DNA of 64,000 nucleotides from Muribaculaceae bacterium Isolate-013 (NCI). GTDB taxonomy: Bacteria; Bacteroidota; Bacteroidia; Bacteroidales; Muribaculaceae. A program made the position numbers and the translations under genes. Below, one piece after another: positions 54,380-63,860 of the stretch. The stretch is taken from NCBI GenBank assembly GCA_004102785.1, contig SCEJ01000005.1, positions 40,137 through 104,136 of the forward strand. Reading direction: 5' to 3'. The notes beneath the pieces were generated by a model that was not told where the DNA came from, did not search any database, and was given only the letters and a program-made list of their open reading frames with translations. Position 1 is the first letter of the stretch; the number at the start of each line of letters is the position of its first letter.

Positions 54380-54457
54380 TTTCTTCTTGATCGAAACTGG
54401 ATATGAATGGTTTTGCGAACAATTGCTATTAAACCCTGCAATTTGCGAACGCGACCG

Positions 54458-54488
54458 CAAAGTTAGTGTTTTTTCCTGAAACGGCCAA
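54458..54488 (-). promoter_or_regulatory. Promoter of the serine palmitoyltransferase gene
   Basis: TAACTTTG on the minus strand (plus 54458-54465) matches TAnnTTTG, with TTG (plus 54486-54488) 20 bases upstream. The predicted leader is about 72 bases. It lies just inside the end of repeat array 3. Confidence 0.65.
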
Positions 54489-54516
54489 ATTATATTTGAA
54501 TGGAGCCCCAAGGGGG

Positions 54517-54588
54517 CGGAGCGCTCGGAGTTCTAAGAGCGCTCGGAGTTCTCAAAGTTCTCGGAGTTCTCAGAGTTCTCGGAGTTCT
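54517..54588. repeat. 9-nt tandem repeat array 3, starting in the stop codon of the acyltransferase gene
   Basis: Eight 9-nt units in register from 54517: CGGAGCGCT, CGGAGTTCT, AAGAGCGCT, CGGAGTTCT, CAAAGTTCT, CGGAGTTCT, CAGAGTTCT, CGGAGTTCT. The next unit, CAGATTGTG, begins with the CA of the TCA that encodes the minus-strand TGA stop (54588-54590). The core GGAGTT is shared with arrays 1 and 2. Confidence 0.9.
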
Positions 54589-55532
54589 CAGATTGTGACG
54601 GTGAACTGAGGGTAGACTATGGAGCGGCCTCCGAATTCCTCTTTGTGGGCGGTCATGCCGGTGTTGAGTCGGCGGCCCCCCTGCTCGTTGGAGGTGCCGA
54701 AGTCGAACCACCGGTAGCCTGGGCAGAGGTCGGTGACGAGGGTGTGGTAGATGGCGTCGACGGCATAGATGTGGAAGCCTTCGGCGTTGGCGGCGGCGTA
54801 TTGCAGGTGTATCACGCCGCTTTCGGGCATGAGGTAGACCACGGCTCCGGCTATTGTGTGGCCTCGGCGGCGGGCGGTGAGCAGGAGTATGTTGCGCGGG
54901 AAGCGGCTGGCCAGGAGGCGTATTTCAGCGAGGGTGTGCACCGGGGAGGTGTCGTGGCGTGTGCGGCGGTCGTCGACGATTATCTGCCAGAATTCCGCGG
55001 GGTCGGCGGCGCGGTGTACTGTTATGCTGTGGCGCTCCATGCGCAGGGCGGCGCGCCTCATGAGGCGCCGTTGTGCCCCTTCGGGGAGGGGCACAACGGA
55101 GGCAAGGTTACAGACCGACATCTGCGCTCCGGCGCGGAACATGGCGTAGATGTCCTCCTGTGCCGGCATGCGGTGGTATATTGTGGGTATGGCTTTGTAT
55201 ACAAGGGTGCTGGCGCCTCGGGCGGCGAGGTGGGGGCGGATGGCGTCGAGCCACTCCATGGGGTGCTGGGCGCGGGTGTCGCCCGACATTACAAAGCCGC
55301 CGTAGGTGAGCCCTGCGTGCGATGAAATCACGCCGGGCCCACCTACTGTGGCCGGTAGCAGCGCCGCTATGCGGCGGTCGGTGTGGCGGATTACCAGCGA
55401 GCGGTCGGGGAACCGGTCGGCGTGGTAGTCCATGTAGGGGCGGGTGAGGAGGAATGTGCCGTTTTTGGAGGCGCCTACAAAGGCGTCCCATTCACGGGCC
55501 ATTGAAGGGTTGTATGGCTCTACGCTCCACAT
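54588..55532 (-). CDS. GNAT/FemAB-like acyltransferase of unknown substrate
   Basis: A 314-residue cytoplasmic protein with the two-lobed FemAB/BioF2-like GNAT layout: N-lobe WDAFVGASKNGTFLLTRPYM, middle VIRHTDRRIAALLPATV and GLTYGGFVM, C-lobe LLTARRRGHTIAGAVVYLMP, IHLQYAAANAEGFHIYAVDA, then YRWFDFGTSNEQGGRRLNTG. The last motif resembles FemAB-type proteins in glycan and peptidoglycan operons. It lies upstream of the serine palmitoyltransferase gene with repeat array 3 between them. A role in N-acylation of a sphingoid base or cell-wall peptide is speculation. Confidence 0.8.
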   Translation of the reverse strand: MWSVEPYNPSMAREWDAFVGASKNGTFLLTRPYMDYHADRFPDRSLVIRHTDRRIAALLPATVGGPGVISSHAGLTYGGFVMSGDTRAQHPMEWLDAIRPHLAARGASTLVYKAIPTIYHRMPAQEDIYAMFRAGAQMSVCNLASVVPLPEGAQRRLMRRAALRMERHSITVHRAADPAEFWQIIVDDRRTRHDTSPVHTLAEIRLLASRFPRNILLLTARRRGHTIAGAVVYLMPESGVIHLQYAAANAEGFHIYAVDAIYHTLVTDLCPGYRWFDFGTSNEQGGRRLNTGMTAHKEEFGGRSIVYPQFTVTI

Positions 55533-55570
55533 CGGTCATGCCCCTTTGCGGGGAGGGTGCTGCGCGCGGG

Positions 55571-56332
55571 TCAGTCCTCCACTCCGGCGATGGCGGGGTC
55601 GATGAGGATTCGGCCGCAGTACTCGCACACGATGATTTTTTTGCGCATCTTTATCTCGAGCTGCTTCTGCGGGGGGATGCGGTTGAAGCATCCGCCGCAG
55701 GCGTTGCGCTGGATGTAGACTACTCCGAGGCCGTTGCGGGCGTTCTTGCGGATGCGCTTGAATGCGTTGAGGGTGTAGGCGTCGATTTTGGGCTCGAGGT
55801 CTTTGGCCTGCTGGCGGAGACGCTCTTCGTCCTGGCGGGTTTCGTTGACGATTTCCTCCAGCTCGGCGCGTTTTTCGGCGAGCACGTGCTCGTGGTCGGA
55901 AACTTTCTCGCGGGTGAGCTCGATGTCGTGCTGTTTCTGCTCGATCATGCGGGTGTATTCGCCGAGGTGCTTCTCGGAGAGCTCGATTTCGAGGGTCTGG
56001 AACTCAACCTCTTTCGAGAGGAGGTCGAACTCGCGGTTGTTGCGCACGTTGTCGAGCTGCTCTTTGTAGCGGGCGATCTTGGCCTGCGACTCGTTGATTT
56101 TCTCTTTTTCCCGGGCAAGTTTCTCGCGGAGCTGCACAATCTCCTGCTCGAAGTTGGAGATGCGTGTCTGGAGCCCTTCGAGTGAGTCCTCCAGGTCTTT
56201 TACCTCCAGGGGGAGCTCGCCGCGGATGGTCTTGATGCGGTCGATTTCGGAGAGTACGGTCTGGAGCTGGTAGAGCGATTTGAGACGGCTCTCCACGGAG
56301 AGTGTTTCGGGTTTATTTTTGTCTGTTGCCAT
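55571..56332 (-). CDS. Coiled-coil protein with C-terminal C4 zinc ribbon
   Basis: A 253-residue protein. About residues 15-185 form a long two-stranded coiled coil rich in Glu/Leu/Arg (LREKLAREKEKINESQAKIA, FQTLEIELSEKHLGEYTRMI). The C-terminus holds a zinc ribbon with CGGCF and CEYCG (four Cys). This is the zf-RING_7/CT398-like family, thought to bind nucleic acid or act in flagellar/secretion contexts elsewhere; its role in Bacteroidota is unknown. It starts 10 bases after the Nif3-like gene. A TAACTTTG box inside that gene (minus strand, near 56389) could give it an extra promoter. Confidence 0.9.
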   Translation of the reverse strand: MATDKNKPETLSVESRLKSLYQLQTVLSEIDRIKTIRGELPLEVKDLEDSLEGLQTRISNFEQEIVQLREKLAREKEKINESQAKIARYKEQLDNVRNNREFDLLSKEVEFQTLEIELSEKHLGEYTRMIEQKQHDIELTREKVSDHEHVLAEKRAELEEIVNETRQDEERLRQQAKDLEPKIDAYTLNAFKRIRKNARNGLGVVYIQRNACGGCFNRIPPQKQLEIKMRKKIIVCEYCGRILIDPAIAGVED

Positions 56333-56342
56333 GGTGGATGGT

Positions 56343-57122
56343 TCAGTAATATTTTACGGGGTTTGCCTCGTCGGTTGACTTGCAGACTGCAAAGTTAGGA
56401 AATTTTTCTGTAATAGCGCGATAAAAAATTTCTTTAGTGCAAAGTTCGGTCTCGTAGTGGCCGGCGTCGACGAGCATTGCCTGGCGCCGCCCGACGTCGA
56501 GAAAGGTGTTGAACTTGCAGTCGGCGGTGACGAGAATCTGCGCTCCTTTCTCGCAGGCCAGAGGCATGAGGTCGGCTCCTGCGCCTCCGCAGAGGGCTAC
56601 GTCGCGCACTGTGAAGCCGGGCGAGGGGGGCGCCGAGTGGCGCAGCACCGGGGTGTGGAAGGTGGCTTTGACCAGGTCGAGAAATTCACGCCAGGGCATC
56701 GGGGCTTCGAGCCGGCCTATGGCTCCGAGGCCTGATGTCTCGTCGAGCGGGCGCAGGCTTTGCAGCCCGAGCATCAGCCCCATCTGCTGCGACACGCCGG
56801 CGGGGGCGCAGTCGCAGGAGGTGTGGGCCGAGTATATGCTGATGCCTGAGGCGAGTGCTCTTACCAGGCATGAGCCCACGCGGTCGTCGCTCTCCACCAC
56901 CTGGCGGGTGGCGTGGAAGAGGAGGGGGTGGTGGGCTATCACCAGGTTGCAGCGGCGGGCGGCGGCTTCGTCGAGGATGGCCTCGGTGACGTCGACGCAC
57001 AGCAGCGCGCCGGTGCATTGCGCGCCCGGGCTGCCGCACTGCCAGCCGGAGTTGTCCCAGCTTTCCTGGCAGCCTGGGGGGCATACGTGCTCTATGGCCG
57101 CGATTATTTCACGGTTTGTCAT
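56343..57122 (-). CDS. Nif3-like dinuclear metal centre hexameric protein (GTP cyclohydrolase I type 2-like)
   Basis: A 259-residue YbgI/Nif3 family protein, the short form without the inserted PII-like domain. Conserved blocks: [22 protein letters not shown] (metal His pair), [20 protein letters not shown] and [10 protein letters not shown] (metal ligands). The family forms a toroidal hexamer with two metal ions per subunit; its physiological role is not settled. Its start overlaps the aspS stop by four bases (ATGA at 57119-57122), showing translational coupling. Confidence 0.92.
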   Translation of the reverse strand: MTNREIIAAIEHVCPPGCQESWDNSGWQCGSPGAQCTGALLCVDVTEAILDEAAARRCNLVIAHHPLLFHATRQVVESDDRVGSCLVRALASGISIYSAHTSCDCAPAGVSQQMGLMLGLQSLRPLDETSGLGAIGRLEAPMPWREFLDLVKATFHTPVLRHSAPPSPGFTVRDVALCGGAGADLMPLACEKGAQILVTADCKFNTFLDVGRRQAMLVDAGHYETELCTKEIFYRAITEKFPNFAVCKSTDEANPVKYY

Positions 57123-58879
57123 TTCTCCTTGAGGTCAAGTGCGAGCTGGAGCTCGTCGAGCTGCTTGGCGTCGATTGCCGAGGGTGCGTCGAGCATCACG
57201 TCGCGTCCGGAGTTGTTCTTGGGGAAGGCGATGCAGTCGCGGATGGAGTCGAGTCCGGCGAAGAGGCTCACCCAGCGGTCGAGTCCGTAGGCCAGGCCGC
57301 CGTGAGGGGGCGCGCCGTATTTGAAGGCGTTCATCAGGAAGCCGAACTGCTCCTGTGCTTTTTCGGGTGTGAAGCCGAGAATCTCGAACATCTTGGCCTG
57401 AAGCCCGGAGTCGTGGATTCGGATTGAGCCGCCGCCTACTTCCACGCCGTTGACTACCATGTCGTAGGCGTCGGCGCGCACCTCTTCGGGCTTGGTGTCG
57501 AGCAGGGGTATATCCTCTTCTTTGGGGTGGGTGAAGGGGTGGTGCATGGCCATCAGGCGCTGCTCCTCGTCGCTCCACTCGAACATGGGGAAGTCAACCA
57601 CCCAGAGGCAGGCGAATTTGTTTTTGTCGCGCAGACCGAGCTGCGAGCCCATTTCGAGGCGCAGCTCGCAGAGCTGGCGGCGTGTGCGCATGGCGTCGTC
57701 GCCCGAAAGGATGAGGATAAGGTCGCCGGGTTCGGCTCCGAATGCCTCTTTCATCTGCTGGAGCACCTCCTGGGAGTAGAATTTGTCGACCGACGATTTT
57801 ACGTTGCCGTCGGCTTCTACGCGGGCGTAGACCATTCCTTTGGCTCCGATCTGGGGGCGTTTCACGAAGTCGGTGAGGGCGTCGAGCTGCTTGCGGGTGT
57901 AGTGGGCCGCACCCTTGGCGCAGATGCCGCCGATGTAAGCCGCGCTGTCGAACACTCCGAAGCCGTGGCCTTTGAGTATGTGCATCAGCTCCACGAAGCG
58001 CATTCCGAAGCGGAGGTCGGGCTTGTCGGAGCCGTAATATTTCATTGCGTCGGCCCAGGGCATACGGGTGAAGGGTCGGGGGAGGTCAACGCCGCGCAGC
58101 TCTTTGAAGAGGTGGCATGCCATCCCCTCGAAGAGGTCGATGATGTCGTCCTGCTCCACATAGCTCATCTCGCAGTCGATCTGAGTGAATTCGGGCTGGC
58201 GGTCGGCGCGGAGGTCTTCGTCGCGGAAGCATTTCACAATCTGGAAATAGCGGTCCATGCCCGATACCATCAGGAGCTGCTTGAGGGTCTGGGGCGACTG
58301 CGGCAGGGCGTAGAACTGGCCGGGATTCATGCGCGAGGGCACCACGAAGTCGCGGGCGCCTTCGGGGGTGGAGCCCACGAGCATCGGGGTCTCGATTTCG
58401 AGGAATCCTTTCGAGTCGAGGTAGCGGCGTACCTCCATGGTGAATTTATGGCGCAGCTCGAGGTTGCGGCGCACGGGTGCACGGCGCAGGTCGAGGTAGC
58501 GGTATTTCATGCGGAGGTCGTCGCCGCCGTCGGTGTCGTCCTCTATGGTGAATGGGGGCACCTCCGAGGGGTTGAGCACGCGCAGGCCCGTGGCTATGAT
58601 CTCGATGTCGCCGGTGGGGAGGTTGGGGTTCTTGGCCGAGCGCTCGGCCACGCGGCCGGTGATCTGGGCCACATATTCGCGGCCGAGGTGGTTGGCCTCC
58701 TCGCAGAGGGCGGCGTTGTCGGCGTTGTTGAACACTACCTGCGTGATGCCGTAGCGGTCGCGCAGGTCAACGAAGGTCATGCCGCCCATGCGGCGCGCCT
58801 TCTGTACCCATCCGGCGAGGGTAACCTCCTTGCCGGCATCGGCGAGGCGAAGCTCGCCGCACGTATTTGTTCTGTACAT
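57119..58879 (-). CDS. aspS: Aspartyl-tRNA synthetase
   Basis: A 586-residue bacterial-type class IIb synthetase that charges tRNA-Asp. N-terminal OB anticodon domain ([20 protein letters not shown]), motif 1 and the motif 2 [18 protein letters not shown], the bacterial GAD insertion (about 285-420), and motif 3 [15 protein letters not shown]. The ATG at 58879 gives [11 protein letters not shown]; the in-frame start at 58975 is behind the promoter and would place codons in the leader of the divergent gene. A -7 box lies at 58904-58911. Confidence 0.98.
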   Translation of the reverse strand: MYRTNTCGELRLADAGKEVTLAGWVQKARRMGGMTFVDLRDRYGITQVVFNNADNAALCEEANHLGREYVAQITGRVAERSAKNPNLPTGDIEIIATGLRVLNPSEVPPFTIEDDTDGGDDLRMKYRYLDLRRAPVRRNLELRHKFTMEVRRYLDSKGFLEIETPMLVGSTPEGARDFVVPSRMNPGQFYALPQSPQTLKQLLMVSGMDRYFQIVKCFRDEDLRADRQPEFTQIDCEMSYVEQDDIIDLFEGMACHLFKELRGVDLPRPFTRMPWADAMKYYGSDKPDLRFGMRFVELMHILKGHGFGVFDSAAYIGGICAKGAAHYTRKQLDALTDFVKRPQIGAKGMVYARVEADGNVKSSVDKFYSQEVLQQMKEAFGAEPGDLILILSGDDAMRTRRQLCELRLEMGSQLGLRDKNKFACLWVVDFPMFEWSDEEQRLMAMHHPFTHPKEEDIPLLDTKPEEVRADAYDMVVNGVEVGGGSIRIHDSGLQAKMFEILGFTPEKAQEQFGFLMNAFKYGAPPHGGLAYGLDRWVSLFAGLDSIRDCIAFPKNNSGRDVMLDAPSAIDAKQLDELQLALDLKEK

Positions 58880-58903
58880 TTTGTCGGTGGATTTTATTTT
58901 TTG

Positions 58904-58911
58904 CAAAGTTA
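58904..58911 (-). promoter_or_regulatory. -7 box of the aspS operon
   Basis: TAACTTTG on the minus strand matches TAnnTTTG, 24 bases before the aspS ATG. Confidence 0.6.
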
Positions 58912-58944
58912 ATAAGATTTGGCGGGAAATCGGCGGGAAATGCG

Positions 58945-58952
58945 TAATTTTG
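58945..58952 (+). promoter_or_regulatory. -7 box of the DUF6377 gene, predicting a leaderless transcript
   Basis: TAATTTTG matches TAnnTTTG and ends only 6 bases before the ATG at 58959. The expected transcript start coincides with or nearly touches the start codon. Confidence 0.5.
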
Positions 58953-58958
58953 TGGGAA

Positions 58959-60590
58959 ATGAACAGATTCATCACCTTACTGATACCGGTTCTGATTGTG
59001 TTGGCCGGGTGTGGCGCCGGCCCGGGAGGCTCCGGTGCCGGTGAAATTACTTCGGACGAGGCTATCGCGCGGCTTGACAGTGTGATGGCCCTGCGTCCGC
59101 GCCTTGCGGCCCAAAAGCGCCGGGCAATCGACTCTTTGTGGATTCTCAGCCGCGGGGCGGTGTCGCCCCGCGAGCGTTTCGATGTGCTGGAGAAGCTCTT
59201 CGGCCAATACAGCTCCTACTCGATGGACTCTATGCTGCTGGTGGCGCGCATGTGCAAGGCGGAGGCTGAGGCAAATCTCGGCGATTCGCTTTACTGGCGG
59301 GCGGTGATTATGGAGTCGGAGGGGCTCAAGGGGCAGGGGCAGTATTTCATGGCGTTGTCGCGTCTCAGGGAAATGCCGCTGCGGTGGCAGAAGGTCTACC
59401 GGCAGTCGCTGATGCAGCGCTATATCTCCATATATTATTCCCTTTCAGATTATGCCCACTCGCGTGAGGATTCGCTGCGCTATCATGCGCTGCTGGAGTC
59501 CTACCGCGACACGGTGATTGCCGAGGCGGCTCCCGATTCACCCTCGCGGCGCCTTAACAGGGCGGAGCGGCTCCGTGTCGGAGGCCACCCGTCGGCGGCG
59601 CTGGCCGAGATGGACTCGCTGCATGCAAGCATGCCCGGAGTGGTCGACCCCGGTGTGGAGTCGTTTGTAAGGGGGAAGTGCTACCAGGACCTCGGAGATA
59701 CAGAGCGGGCAAAAATCTGTTTCGCCGTGGCGGCGGCATATGATCTGTCGAAGTCGGTGCGCAAGTACGAGGCGCTGCAGGAGCTGGCACGCATACTTTC
59801 CGACGAGGGGGATGACGGACGCGCATATAAATATATTATGTGTGCCATCACCGACATCCAGGCCAGCAATGCCCGCAGCCGCTTTCAGAAGCTTTCGAGC
59901 TACCAGCCTATCATTGCGGCCGCCTATGCCGAGACACAGGAGCGCTCGAACATGACAAAGAGCCTTCTCCTTGCAATAGCTCTGCTCCTTCTTGTAGGGC
60001 TGCTTGTGGCCCTGCTGTTCATCCGGCGGAAAAACATCGGTCTGGCACGCGAGAGGCATGATCTGCGTCAGAAGAATATCGAGCTCGAGCAGTTGCGTTC
60101 GCGTCTGAGCGATGCCAACCGCTCGCTTGAGGAGTCGGCCAAAGTGAAGGAGGATTATCTGGGCTATCTGTTCAACCTGTGCTCGGAGTATATCGATTCG
60201 CTCGAGAGCTATCGCAAGCAGTTGCAGCGGCGGCTCAAGTCGGGAAAGATTTCCGATATTGACTCGCTCCTGTCGGCAACGCAGGGGGGCGAGCATCTGC
60301 AGTCGTTCTTCAAGAAATTCGACGCTATAATCCTTGACATCTTTCCCGATTTCATCGAGAAAATAAATGCTCTCCTCAGCCCCGACTATCAGTTGCGGCC
60401 AAAGCCCGGAGAGCTTCTCTCGCCCGAGCTGCGCATCTATGCCCTGGTGCGCCTCGGAGTGACGGACTCCACCCGTATCGCCGCCTTTCTGCACTATTCT
60501 CCGCAGACGGTCTACAACTATCGTTTCCGTGTGCGCTCGCATTCGCTGCTGCCGAAAGAGGAGTTCCCTCTGGCGGTGCGCAAGCTGTAA
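58959..60590 (+). CDS. DUF6377-type transmembrane regulator with TPR-like sensor
   Basis: A 543-residue protein. Signal/lipobox LAGCG near residue 17, a periplasmic helical repeat region (about 30-325; [20 protein letters not shown]), one transmembrane helix ([20 protein letters not shown], about 330-349), a cytosolic coiled coil, and a C-terminal domain with [20 protein letters not shown] followed by [20 protein letters not shown], the helix-turn-helix-like end typical of DUF6377. Such proteins are thought to control adjacent susC/susD genes; here a SusC-type gene follows at 60876 (inference). The ATG at 58959 is chosen for its signal peptide; the upstream in-frame region is aspS shadow. Confidence 0.88.
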   Translation: MNRFITLLIPVLIVLAGCGAGPGGSGAGEITSDEAIARLDSVMALRPRLAAQKRRAIDSLWILSRGAVSPRERFDVLEKLFGQYSSYSMDSMLLVARMCKAEAEANLGDSLYWRAVIMESEGLKGQGQYFMALSRLREMPLRWQKVYRQSLMQRYISIYYSLSDYAHSREDSLRYHALLESYRDTVIAEAAPDSPSRRLNRAERLRVGGHPSAALAEMDSLHASMPGVVDPGVESFVRGKCYQDLGDTERAKICFAVAAAYDLSKSVRKYEALQELARILSDEGDDGRAYKYIMCAITDIQASNARSRFQKLSSYQPIIAAAYAETQERSNMTKSLLLAIALLLLVGLLVALLFIRRKNIGLARERHDLRQKNIELEQLRSRLSDANRSLEESAKVKEDYLGYLFNLCSEYIDSLESYRKQLQRRLKSGKISDIDSLLSATQGGEHLQSFFKKFDAIILDIFPDFIEKINALLSPDYQLRPKPGELLSPELRIYALVRLGVTDSTRIAAFLHYSPQTVYNYRFRVRSHSLLPKEEFPLAVRKL

Positions 60591-60754
60591 TCCGAGGTGG
60601 ACTTTTGGAATATTGTGTTGCCGTGACGGCAGCATGTTGTGGCGTGATAGGCTACGCTTATATTCGTTGTTTTCTTAAGTCGGAGCTTACTTTTATTTGT
60701 TTGTTTTGTGGATTTATTCTGCTTTAGATTAGTCTGTTAGTTATTTTAGCTGTT

Positions 60755-60806
60755 TACTTTTGGGCTTACTTGCGCTTTACATCGCGGTTTTCTCGCATTA
60801 ACTTTG
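60755..60806 (+). promoter_or_regulatory. Two -7 boxes upstream of the SusC gene
   Basis: TACTTTTG (60755-60762) and TAACTTTG (60799-60806) both match TAnnTTTG. The second is nearer, giving a leader of about 63 bases. The 285-bp gap 60591-60875 holds no other recognisable element. Confidence 0.5.
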
Positions 60807-60875
60807 CAAAAAAATCAGAATCCTCGCTCGTCCTTGTATAACCAATCGAAACTTTACCTTAAATTTTATCTCCGA

Positions 60876-63860
60876 ATGAAAACATTCATCAAACTCCCGG
60901 CCAGAACCGCGATGGCGCTGATGCTCATGCTCACGTCAGTCTGCGCGCTGGCTCAAGTGCGGGTTCAAGGTCTGGTGGTAGACCCCCAGCATGAACCAAT
61001 TATCGGCGCTACCGTCAGGGTGAAAGGAACGTCGGTCGGCACAGCCACCGACATCGACGGCAAGTTCTCGCTTGATGTGCCATCAAAAACCTCAGTGCTC
61101 CAGATTTCGTATGTGGGTTATCTTCCGGCCGAAGTGCAGGCCGGCGCCCCTGAGGTGACTTCCGGAATCGAACTCAAAGAGAACAATGAAGTGCTCGACG
61201 AGGTTGTTGTGATCGGTTACGGCCGCGTGAAGAAATCCGACGCCACCGGCTCGGTGACAGCAGTCAAACCCGATGATTTCAACAAAGGTAACCGCACATC
61301 GGTGCAGGAGGCCATGGTCGGCAAGATTCCCGGTGTGAGCGTTGTTACCAATTCGGGCGCTCCCGGTGCCGGCGCCACGGTGCGTATCCGCTCCGGCGCT
61401 TCGCTTTCAGCTTCAAACGACCCCCTTTTCGTTGTCGACGGTGTGCCTATCGACAACTCCTCGATTGAAGGTGCCTCGAACCTCATCGGCGGTATCAACC
61501 CCGAGGATATCGAGACATTTACAGTGCTTAAAGATGCTTCAGCAACAGCTATTTATGGCTCGCGCGCATCGAACGGCGTTATCGTTATCACCACCAAAAA
61601 AGGGAGCGACAAACTCAAGGTGACCTACAACGGCTCTTTCTCCGTTTCGCACAAGACAAAAACTCTGAAGGTGCTCGATGCCGACGCATTCCGGGCTTTT
61701 GTGCCCACTGTGACCGGTGTGCCCTCCGACGCCGTGTTCGGAACGGCCAACACCGACTGGCAGGACGAAATCTACCGCTCGGCTTTCGGCACGGAGCAGA
61801 ATGTGTCGGTGGCAGGCAATGTGAAACAGATTCATACCCCCTTCCGTGTGTCGCTGGGATATACCGACCAGAACGGTATCATCCGCAACTCGCAGTATCA
61901 GCGCTTTACGGCCGGCCTCGGCCTCACTCCCAAGCTGCTTGACGACCACCTCAACCTCAACCTCAACGCCAAATTCTCGTATGAGCATAACAAGATGATC
62001 GACAACGGAGTAGTGACAAACGCCCTGCGTTACGACCCCACCCGCCCGGTGATGACCGGCTCCCCCACAGCCGCCACCGACCCCGGTCTCGGTTATTATA
62101 TCTGGATGAACGGCAACTCGCCGATGTCAATCCAGACCGACAACCCCGTGGCCCAGCTTGAACTCGAGGACCGCCTCAACAAGGTGGTGCGCTCTATCGG
62201 CAATGCCCAGATTGATTATAAGATACACGGACTTGAAGATCTCAGCGTAAACGTCAACCTCGGTTATGACATCCTGCGCTCGAAATATTCCCGCACAGTG
62301 CCCGAACTCGCCGGCATGATGTACACCGGCAACAAGAAAGACGGCACCGGACTGGTCAACAACTCCACCCAGGACAAGAGCAACCTCCTTTTCGACGCAT
62401 ATGCCAACTACCACCACAACTGGGGCGGCAAGCACGATTTCTCGGCAATGGCCGGTTACGGATGGCAGCATTTCTGGCGCAAGTATGACTCGACAGAGAA
62501 CGATCCCCGCGGAGAAGAGCTCTTCTCGCCCAAACATTACAAGACTGAATATTACCTCCTCTCATGGTACGGCCGTCTGAACTATTCCTTCATGGACCGA
62601 TACCTCCTCACCGCCACCCTCCGCGCCGATGCCTCCTCGCGCTTCTCGAAAGAGAACCGCTGGGGTTACTTCCCCTCGGTGGCGCTGGCATGGCGAATCA
62701 TCCAGGAGCCTTTCCTGCAGGACCAGACCACCCTCTCCGACCTCAAGCTACGCGTGGGCTACGGCGAGACCGGCCAGCAGGATATCATCAACGACTATCC
62801 CTGGATGACAACCTACTCCATCTCCTATCCCGAATCTTCCTACCAGTTCGGCGACCAGTGGTATCAGACCTATCGCCCCAACGGCTACGACAACGACATC
62901 AAGTGGGAGACCACCCGCACATGGAACTTCGGTCTTGACTTCGGTTTCATCAACAACCGCATCTTCGGTTCGGTCGACTACTACCGCCGCCATACCAAAG
63001 ACCTCCTCAACACCATCAACGTGCCCGCCGGCGTGAACTATGCCCCGGTGCTCACCACCAACATCGGCTCGATGGATAACGAAGGTGTGGAGGTTGCCCT
63101 CAACTTCGTGCCCGTGTCGAGCGGCGAATGGGAATGGACCATCGGCCTCAACTACACCTGGCAGAAGTCGAAAATCACCAAGCTCAACGTAATCGACTCC
63201 GACAATAACTTCGTGAACACAGGCGCTATCTCCGGCACAGGTAAATCAGTGCAGATGTTCATGGTAGGCGAGACCCCCTACACATTCCTGCTGGCCAGAC
63301 AGGCCTACGACGAAAACGGCAAGCCCCTCGAAGGTCAGTACATCCAGCCCGACGGCTCCGTATCATCGACAGAGACACGTGTGAACACCGGCAAGAGCGG
63401 TCTTCCCTCACACCTGCTGGGCTTCAACACCCGCCTGAGCTGGAAAAACTGGGACCTCGGCATCTCCGGCCACGGCTCATTCGGCTCATGGGTCTACAAC
63501 TATCTCCGCGCCGACCAGTATCTCACCTCGGTCTACTCCGACCAGGGCAGCTTCTCCAACATCTTTGTGTCGACTGCCGAGAGCGGCTTCGAGAACCAGC
63601 AGCTTTACAGCGACCACTGGCTGGAGCGCGGCGACTTCTTCCGCTTCGACAACATCACACTGGGTTATACATTCCACCGCCTCTGGGACAAACGATCCTC
63701 TCTGCGCGTGACTTTCGGTGTGCAGAATGTGGCTACAATCACATCCTATTCGGGTGTCGACCCTGAAATCTATTCGGGCAACTCTTCCTGCCCCGGCATC
63801 GACAAAGAGGTGTATCCCCGCCCGCGTACATTCACCCTGGGCCTTAACCTTAATTTCTAA
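60876..63860 (+). CDS. SusC/RagA-family TonB-linked outer-membrane receptor
   Basis: A 994-residue TonB-dependent transporter for glycans or peptides. The signal peptide ends near ALAQ. Then a carboxypeptidase-regulatory-like beta domain (VQGLVVDPQHEPIIGATVRV, GTATDIDGKFSLDVPS), the SusC plug signature (EVVVIGYGRVKKSDATGSVT, LFVVDGVPIDNSS, ASATAIYGSRASNGVIVITT), and a 22-strand barrel ending RPRTFTLGLNLNF with the terminal Phe. The ATG at 60876 is used; a TTG-started extension at 60804 is not needed. No N-terminal anti-sigma-interacting (STN) domain is visible. A SusD partner is not found in the remaining 140 bases. Confidence 0.97.
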   Translation: MKTFIKLPARTAMALMLMLTSVCALAQVRVQGLVVDPQHEPIIGATVRVKGTSVGTATDIDGKFSLDVPSKTSVLQISYVGYLPAEVQAGAPEVTSGIELKENNEVLDEVVVIGYGRVKKSDATGSVTAVKPDDFNKGNRTSVQEAMVGKIPGVSVVTNSGAPGAGATVRIRSGASLSASNDPLFVVDGVPIDNSSIEGASNLIGGINPEDIETFTVLKDASATAIYGSRASNGVIVITTKKGSDKLKVTYNGSFSVSHKTKTLKVLDADAFRAFVPTVTGVPSDAVFGTANTDWQDEIYRSAFGTEQNVSVAGNVKQIHTPFRVSLGYTDQNGIIRNSQYQRFTAGLGLTPKLLDDHLNLNLNAKFSYEHNKMIDNGVVTNALRYDPTRPVMTGSPTAATDPGLGYYIWMNGNSPMSIQTDNPVAQLELEDRLNKVVRSIGNAQIDYKIHGLEDLSVNVNLGYDILRSKYSRTVPELAGMMYTGNKKDGTGLVNNSTQDKSNLLFDAYANYHHNWGGKHDFSAMAGYGWQHFWRKYDSTENDPRGEELFSPKHYKTEYYLLSWYGRLNYSFMDRYLLTATLRADASSRFSKENRWGYFPSVALAWRIIQEPFLQDQTTLSDLKLRVGYGETGQQDIINDYPWMTTYSISYPESSYQFGDQWYQTYRPNGYDNDIKWETTRTWNFGLDFGFINNRIFGSVDYYRRHTKDLLNTINVPAGVNYAPVLTTNIGSMDNEGVEVALNFVPVSSGEWEWTIGLNYTWQKSKITKLNVIDSDNNFVNTGAISGTGKSVQMFMVGETPYTFLLARQAYDENGKPLEGQYIQPDGSVSSTETRVNTGKSGLPSHLLGFNTRLSWKNWDLGISGHGSFGSWVYNYLRADQYLTSVYSDQGSFSNIFVSTAESGFENQQLYSDHWLERGDFFRFDNITLGYTFHRLWDKRSSLRVTFGVQNVATITSYSGVDPEIYSGNSSCPGIDKEVYPRPRTFTLGLNLNF

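Noticed and set aside
54517..54588. CRISPR array
   Set aside because: Units are 9 nt with no spacers and no cas genes nearby; the same holds for the arrays at 17.4 and 30.4 kb.
57527..58912. A 461-codon plus-strand ORF
   Set aside because: Antisense shadow of aspS.
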